Assembly: GCA_947378905.1 (NCBI GenBank)
Contig: CANCLV010000057.1
Coordinates: forward strand, 1 to 6,524
Length of the DNA stretch: 6,524 nucleotides
Direction of reading: 5' to 3'
DNA from: Opitutia bacterium
GTDB taxonomy: Bacteria; Verrucomicrobiota; Verrucomicrobiia; Opitutales; UBA953
This document shows, one piece after another, positions 5,208 to 6,524 of this stretch. The stretch's first letter is position 1. Every line of letters starts with the position of its first letter. The position numbers were made by a program, and so were the translations under genes. The notes under the pieces are model-generated. The model searched no databases. It was not told where the DNA came from and saw only the letters and a program-made list of their open reading frames with translations.

Positions 5208-6130
5208 TGTTTTTGTATGTTTTAAAAAGGTTGGCGGAAATGATTCCGGTTCTCTTGCTGGTCGTCATCGCAACTTTTTTCTTATCTCATGCAGTTCCCG
5301 GTGGGCCCTTCGATAAAGAGCGTCCGTTGCCACCGGAAGTTAAACTTCGTCTCGAGGCTTATTATGGCTTAGATCAGCCATTGGTTATTCAGCTTAAAAA
5401 TTATATTAAGAATTTACTGCAGGGAGATTTAGGGCCTTCACTGAAATATCCTGGATGGACGGTGAACGAAATTATCGGCTCGAGAATTCCTGTTTCGGTA
5501 ACTTTAGGAACCGTCTCTATTATTTTGGCGGTGTTGATCGGTATCCCCGTGGGGGTCTTGGCTTCGTCGTACCCTAATTCTTCATTGGATCGCGTTCCGA
5601 TGGGCCTTGCATTATTGGGCGTGTGTCTGCCGGCATTTGTTTTGGGTCCGATTCTTTCTTTGCTATTTTCTAAATCCCTGGGCTGGCTTCCTCCCTGTGG
5701 GTGGGGTTCGCCCATTCATCTTGTTTTACCAGCTCTGACTTTAGGTTTAATTACCGCTGCGCCCTTAGCTCGTCTCACGCGTGGTGAATTATTGGAGGTG
5801 GGTCAGTTGGATTATATTCGCACTGCTAAGGCCAAAGGCATTTCGCCTTTTCGAGTGCGATTCATTCACGTTTTAAGAAACGGAATTTTGCCTGTGGTTA
5901 CTTATCTTGGTCCGGCCACCGCTGCTTTAGTTTCCGGAACTTTCGTGGTAGAGTCTTTATTCGATGTCCCTGGCTTGGGACGTTTATTTGTGACCGCTAT
6001 TATTAATCGCGATATCACTCTCATCCTAGGAACCACTTTAATTTACGCCGTTGCGTTGCTAGTATTAAACTTAATTGCCGACTTAGTTAAGGCGGCGCTC
6101 GATCCGCGCTTATTGCGCAAAAACTCATGA
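5207..6130 (+). CDS. oppB: Oligopeptide ABC transporter permease OppB
   Basis: One of the two inner-membrane permease subunits of an oligopeptide (Opp/Dpp-type) ABC importer. The 307-residue length equals that of E. coli OppB (306). The N-terminal membrane helix (about 13-29) ends in VPGGPFDKERPLPPEV, followed by YGLDQP, GDLGPSLKY and VNEII, all matching the OppB subfamily in particular. The EAA loop that docks on the ATPase is at about 195-225, with DYIRTAKAKG at 202-211. VESLFDVPGLG, LFVTAIINRD and a final LDPRLL complete the family signature. About six membrane helices are expected. The ATG overlaps the stop of the lipoprotein gene (TAATG), and its own TGA overlaps the oppC ATG (ATGA), so translation is probably coupled. 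Substrate range is inferred from family only; murein peptides or dipeptides are possible. Confidence 0.95.
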   Translation: MFLYVLKRLAEMIPVLLLVVIATFFLSHAVPGGPFDKERPLPPEVKLRLEAYYGLDQPLVIQLKNYIKNLLQGDLGPSLKYPGWTVNEIIGSRIPVSVTLGTVSIILAVLIGIPVGVLASSYPNSSLDRVPMGLALLGVCLPAFVLGPILSLLFSKSLGWLPPCGWGSPIHLVLPALTLGLITAAPLARLTRGELLEVGQLDYIRTAKAKGISPFRVRFIHVLRNGILPVVTYLGPATAALVSGTFVVESLFDVPGLGRLFVTAIINRDITLILGTTLIYAVALLVLNLIADLVKAALDPRLLRKNS

Positions 6131-6524
6131 GTGAACTAACAATAGATACTCAGGCACCTGCGAATCTTTGGCAGAGATTCACACGAAAGTCGTTACCGCT
6201 TTTGGCCTTAGGTTTCTTGGTTATTTTAGCGACCGTCTGTTTTCTTTCTCCGTGGATTTCACCTTACGATTATAAATCACAAAATTTATTATTAGGCCCT
6301 ACGAGTCCCTCCGCTGAACACTGGTTCGGCACGGATTTATTAGGTCGCGATTTATTATCCCGTGTTCTCCAAGGCGGTTTAATATCTATTACCGTTGGTT
6401 TGATTGCTACGCTGGTCGCCTTGTTCGTTGGGGTTATTTATGGAATAGTGGCAGCGGAGTTAGGTGGGCGCTTCGAAGATTTTTCGATGCGGGTGATTGA
6501 TATCATCAGCACACTTCCGCTAAC
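6127..6524 (+). CDS. oppC: Oligopeptide ABC transporter permease OppC, N-terminal part (runs off window)
   Basis: The second permease subunit of the same importer; the first 132 codons are present and the frame is still open at the window end. A cytoplasmic start of about 22 residues leads into a membrane helix (LPLLALGFLVILATVCFLSPWI). Then comes the very typical OppC/DppC block HWFGTDLLGRDLLSRVLQGG, a second helix with SITVGLIATLVALFVGVIYG, and the GGRFEDFSMRVIDIISTLP segment that normally precedes the third helix. The EAA loop lies outside the window. The start ATG overlaps the oppB stop as ATGA, and no Shine-Dalgarno is present, which supports coupling by re-initiation. ATPase genes oppD/oppF would be expected downstream. 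Confidence 0.95.
   Translation, partial: MSELTIDTQAPANLWQRFTRKSLPLLALGFLVILATVCFLSPWISPYDYKSQNLLLGPTSPSAEHWFGTDLLGRDLLSRVLQGGLISITVGLIATLVALFVGVIYGIVAAELGGRFEDFSMRVIDIISTLPL

Noticed and set aside
5401..5715. Open frame on the - strand inside oppB
   Set aside because: oppB is strongly supported across its full length; the antisense frame shows no family features.

Overview
The window is 6.5 kb of dense, mostly housekeeping bacterial DNA of medium GC content. It is not an obvious mobile or defence region. The best guess for the source is a member of the Verrucomicrobiota, possibly class Opitutae. That guess rests on an isoleucyl-tRNA synthetase gene followed by a DksA/TraR-like gene with a lysine-rich tail and then lspA, and on nine gene starts of which none has a clear Shine-Dalgarno sequence. 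It comes from memory of family patterns, not from a search.

Left part, + strand (1-3123): the 3' end of ileS, a long DksA/TraR-family protein, lspA (lipoprotein signal peptidase, TTG start overlapping the previous stop) and an FMN-binding split-barrel flavoprotein. Spacings of 6, -4 and 2 bases suggest one operon. In E. coli ileS and lspA are direct neighbours; here a DksA-like gene sits between them.

Middle part, - strand (3120-4404): read in the direction of transcription, this is tRNA-Tyr(GTA), a hairpin terminator, rpsT (ribosomal protein S20), a strong intrinsic terminator, and an RluA-family pseudouridine synthase-like gene whose start codon lies right after the terminator's T-run. That last gene converges on the flavoprotein gene, and their stop codons overlap.

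Right part, + strand (4538-6524): a DCC-family (DUF393) thiol-disulfide protein, a small lipoprotein, oppB and the 5' part of oppC. The gaps are 7, -1 and -4 bases, again operon-like. The Opp permeases would form the membrane channel of an oligopeptide ABC importer; its ATPases and binding protein are not in the window. The small lipoprotein is a plausible substrate of the LspA encoded upstream.

The main oddities are lost metal-binding or catalytic residues in otherwise well-preserved proteins. The IleRS C-terminal zinc finger keeps two of four cysteines, the DksA-like finger keeps one of four, and the RluA-like protein has Glu where the family has its catalytic Asp. I see no CRISPR array, insertion sequence, prophage or clearly new multi-gene system.
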